A DNA stretch of 64,000 nt from Catonella massiliensis. Lineage in GTDB: Bacteria > Bacillota > Clostridia > Lachnospirales > Lachnospiraceae. A program made the position numbers and the translations under genes. Each line of letters starts with the position of its first letter. Position 1 is the stretch's first letter. The DNA is taken from contig NZ_JAEPRJ010000001.1 of NCBI RefSeq assembly GCF_016651435.1, forward strand, positions 1,984,001 to 2,048,000, given 5' to 3'. The notes below the pieces were generated by a model, which did not search any database, had not been told where the DNA came from, and saw only the letters and a program-made list of their open reading frames with translations. Below are positions 61,782-64,000 of the stretch, piece by piece.

Positions 61782-62294
61782 TTAATTCATTTCTTCAAGA
61801 TAAGTCTTGTAGCCTACCTTTTCAATCTTGGTTTTCTTTGCAAGCACCTCATCTTTAAGTCCCTCAGCAAAGTCCTTTATCTTCTGCCTTACTTCAGGCT
61901 CTCTAACGGAAATGATCTTAGCTGCAAGTATAGCCGCATTCTTTGCTCCGTTGATGGCAACTGTAGCAACAGGTATGCCTGCAGGCATCTGAACTATAGA
62001 ATAAAGTGAGTCCACGCCGCCAAGGCTCTTGGTAAGGATAGGTACACCGATTACAGGGATAGGAGTTATAGCCGCTGCCATACCTGGAAGATGTGCAGCT
62101 CCGCCTGCTCCTGCTATAAGAACATCATATTTGCTTTCAGCGCTCTTTGCATACTCAAAGAAAATGTCAGGCATTCTGTGCGCAGATATGACTGTCACAT
62201 CATACTCAATTCCGAACTTCTCCAAGGTCTCCATAGCCGCCTTCATTACAGAAAGGTCACTGTCGCTTCCCATTACAATACCTACTTTACTCAT
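61782..62294 (-). CDS. purE: N5-carboxyaminoimidazole ribonucleotide mutase
   Basis: The 170-residue protein is a class I PurE: VGIVMGSDSDLSVMKAAMET, ISAHRMPDIFFEYAK (catalytic His), IAGAGGAAHLPGMAAAITPI and VGVPILTKSLGGVDSLYSIV. It converts N5-CAIR to CAIR. Class I PurE needs PurK to make N5-CAIR; purK is not in the window. GGAGG precedes the ATG. It is the first gene of the pur run; a PurR box or riboswitch is not visible in the 100 bp upstream. Confidence 0.97.
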   Translation of the reverse strand: MSKVGIVMGSDSDLSVMKAAMETLEKFGIEYDVTVISAHRMPDIFFEYAKSAESKYDVLIAGAGGAAHLPGMAAAITPIPVIGVPILTKSLGGVDSLYSIVQMPAGIPVATVAINGAKNAAILAAKIISVREPEVRQKIKDFAEGLKDEVLAKKTKIEKVGYKTYLEEMN

Positions 62295-62393
62295 AATTCC
62301 TCCTTTAATGTGTTAATCCCAATCATTCTAAGCAATATTATCTCATCTACTGCACTAAAAATGATTTGAGGTTAATAATTACTGTTTCATCAA

Positions 62394-62966
62394 CTAACAT
62401 TTTTCTACAACGCTGTCACTTCTAGAGCCACCATCTTTTTTAAGTCTTATAATTCCTATTATACAACTGATGATTGTGAGGATATCAAAGATAAATCCTA
62501 CATAATTCTTTATGGAAAAATCATATACTCCCCATCCACAGGTCGTAATGAAAATAAGAATTTTGATTCCAATTGCACCACCCATACCTAAAAAATAGGT
62601 AAAGATGAAGAGGTTTACCGCCGGCAGCCAGCCCGCTATACCACCATTGTTAAAGATAAGCGTCATCACTATACCGAGTCCTACTATGGCGGCCTTAGTA
62701 TATTTATTAAGCTTTCCTCTAAGGTAAATCTCATTTTTAATAATCTGAACCGTGTTGATTATAATACCTGAAAATGCGTTAAGTAAAACTCCCATTGCTA
62801 TAATGAATAGAAGCTGTACATCCTGAGTTCTAAGCATTTTCTTTTCTTTTTTGATGTAGCCTGTTATCACCATCAGAGTATATCCAATCAGGCTAAGCAC
62901 CTGTGCTATAATCCACTTTGTTCCCCCCATGGCCTGTATCCAGTCTTCTATCTTTTGTAAGTCCAT
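62394..62966 (-). CDS. YgjV-like multi-pass membrane protein
   Basis: The 190-residue protein has about five to six hydrophobic segments (WIIAQVLSLIGYTLMVITGY, LLFIIAMGVLLNAFSGIIIN, AAIVGLGIVMTLIF, LPAVNLFIFTYFLGMGGAIG, IGIKILIFITTCGWGVYDF, FIFDILTIISCIIGIIRL). The pattern of a first helix, a KKEKK-type loop and NAFSG fits the YgjV/Imp family of unknown function. It is transcribed divergently from the MATE gene, with 195 bp between the starts. Family assignment is moderate. Confidence 0.7.
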   Translation of the reverse strand: MDLQKIEDWIQAMGGTKWIIAQVLSLIGYTLMVITGYIKKEKKMLRTQDVQLLFIIAMGVLLNAFSGIIINTVQIIKNEIYLRGKLNKYTKAAIVGLGIVMTLIFNNGGIAGWLPAVNLFIFTYFLGMGGAIGIKILIFITTCGWGVYDFSIKNYVGFIFDILTIISCIIGIIRLKKDGGSRSDSVVEKC

Positions 62967-63005
62967 TCTCCCTCCTCATTTTTAAGTATACCTTATATAT
63001 AACTA

Positions 63006-63021
63006 CTTACTATTTAGTAAG
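63006..63021. promoter_or_regulatory. Palindrome, possible operator between divergent genes
   Basis: CTTACTATTTAGTAAG is an inverted repeat (CTTAC-N6-GTAAG) in the divergent control region of the YgjV-like and MATE genes. MarR- and TetR-type regulators bind such sites near MATE genes, but no regulator gene is in view. Confidence 0.4.
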
Positions 63022-63090
63022 AGTTTATAATCTATCTTCATTATATCAATACTACCCCTTATAAATCAACTAAATAAACTAACTTACTCA

Positions 63091-63119
63091 TTGAAAAAAA
63101 TACTTATTTGTATTATTAT
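63091..63119 (+). promoter_or_regulatory. Promoter of the MATE gene
   Basis: TTGAAA, 17-bp spacer, TATTAT, 42 bp before the ATG. Confidence 0.7.
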
Positions 63120-63161
63120 TACTAATACTGATAAAATTAATTTCTCAACCAGGAGGCAGCT

Positions 63162-64000
63162 ATGATTAAAGACTTAACTAAAGGAAGCCCTATTAAAGCT
63201 ATACTTAGTTTTGCTGTGCCTATGCTTTTTGGAAATCTCTTTCAGCAGATGTACAATATGGCTGACTCCATTATAGTAGGTAAATACGTAGGCGTAAAGG
63301 CGCTTGCTGCCGTTGGTGGTACCGGTGCCATCAACTTTCTTGTGCTTGGCTTCATTATAGGTGTCAGCAGCGGCTTTATGATACCTGTGTCTCAGGCCTT
63401 TGGTGCAAAAGACTTTGACAGGCTTAGGAGGCTTGTTACCAATGCCGCCTGGCTCTCCCTTGTAGTAGGCTCCATTATGACAGTTCTTACTGTGACTCTA
63501 ACAAAGTCAATGCTTAGGTTAATGAATACACCAGATGATATCTTTCAGGGGTCTTATGAGTACATAGGAACTATTTTTGCAGGTATCCTTGGGATTATGT
63601 TTTATAACCTGCTTTCCGGTATAATGAGGGCCCTAGGCGATTCCAAGACTCCTTTGTATTTTTTGATATTCTCATCCTTTGTAAATATTGCCCTGGACCT
63701 ACTGTTTGTCCTTGTATTTAAAATGGGAGTATTCGGGGCGGCATTTGCAACAGATATATCTCAGTTTGTATCTTGTATACTATGCTTTTTATTTATAAAG
63801 AAAAAGTATACTATATTAAAAATGAATAAAGGTGACTGGACGTTTAATACAAAGCTGTCGAATAAACTGCTGTTAATGGGGCTTCCTATGGGGCTTCAGT
63901 ACTCCATCACTGCAATCGGCTCAACTGTAATACAGACAGCCGTAAATGGCCTTGGCTCAGTATATGTAGCCGCGATTACAGCCGGAAACAAGGTTTCTCT
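63162..64000 (+). CDS. MATE family efflux transporter (partial, 3' end outside window)
   Basis: From ATG 63162, with AGGAGG 6 nt upstream, the frame stays open to the window edge (279 codons). The start MIKDLTKGSPIKAILSFAVP and the segments MLFGNLFQQMYNMADSIIVG, ALAAVGGTGAINFLVLGFII and SGFMIPVSQAFGAKD are typical of the MATE/DinF-like branch. Later blocks are FYNLLSGIMRALGDSKTPL and GLPMGLQYSITAIGS. About seven to eight membrane helices are seen; a complete protein would have twelve. Such transporters expel drugs or metabolites using Na or H gradients. The substrate is unknown. Confidence 0.93.
   Translation, partial: MIKDLTKGSPIKAILSFAVPMLFGNLFQQMYNMADSIIVGKYVGVKALAAVGGTGAINFLVLGFIIGVSSGFMIPVSQAFGAKDFDRLRRLVTNAAWLSLVVGSIMTVLTVTLTKSMLRLMNTPDDIFQGSYEYIGTIFAGILGIMFYNLLSGIMRALGDSKTPLYFLIFSSFVNIALDLLFVLVFKMGVFGAAFATDISQFVSCILCFLFIKKKYTILKMNKGDWTFNTKLSNKLLLMGLPMGLQYSITAIGSTVIQTAVNGLGSVYVAAITAGNKVS

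Overview
The window looks like the chromosome of a low-to-mid GC, Gram-positive anaerobe of the Clostridia, most likely the family Lachnospiraceae. I infer this from the mix of genes: pyruvate phosphate dikinase, ATP-type PEP carboxykinase, a SpoVB-like flippase, a stand-alone cyclodeaminase, ClpC, CIRCE-controlled groESL, strong AGGAGG ribosome sites and sigma-A promoters. I cannot fix the genus from sequence alone.

Left part (1 to about 19,600): an accessory island full of broken mobile elements. It starts with a partial VanW-family gene, then a PD-(D/E)XK (Rpn/PDDEXK_2-type) gene followed by two extra tandem copies of its C-terminal coding segment. Next come a YhcG/DUF1016 nuclease gene with one in-frame stop, and a complete five-gene operon resembling the LlaJI restriction-modification system (HTH protein, two C5-cytosine methylases, McrB-like GTPase, LlaJI-type nuclease). 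Beyond it lie an IS1380-type pseudogene, an AT-rich unrecognised 351-residue gene with its own promoter and leader, an IS256-type pseudogene, a large SF2 helicase of probable defence function, an IS3-type remnant and a small HD-domain (p)ppGpp-hydrolase-like gene. A roughly 400-bp element with nested inverted repeats closes the island.

Middle part (19,600 to 45,560): mostly housekeeping genes. These are ppdK, a DUF4288-like gene, gpmI, an intact IS1634-family element flanked by a 149-bp duplication of the end of a MocR regulator gene, the MocR gene itself, an ABC-F / unknown / spore-photoproduct-lyase-like operon, a secreted subtilase, a SpoVB-like flippase, a HAD phosphatase, efp, a zinc-ribbon/LRR membrane protein, groES-groEL, a nitroreductase, a secreted PPC-domain protein and pckA.

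Right part (45,800 to 64,000): one long minus-strand run. From upstream to downstream it holds purE-purM-purN-purD, a secreted SH3/glucosaminidase, a membrane-anchored cohesin-type protein, clpC, a small unknown gene, radA, topB, a secreted C39-like peptidase, a left-handed beta-helix transferase and a cyclodeaminase. A YgjV-like membrane protein and the start of a plus-strand MATE transporter end the window.

The most notable points are the 149-bp target duplication around the IS1634-type element, the tandem tail cassettes, the LlaJI-type operon, the palindromic 19.1-19.5 kb element and the unrecognised 351-residue gene. I saw no CRISPR array, tRNA or rRNA.
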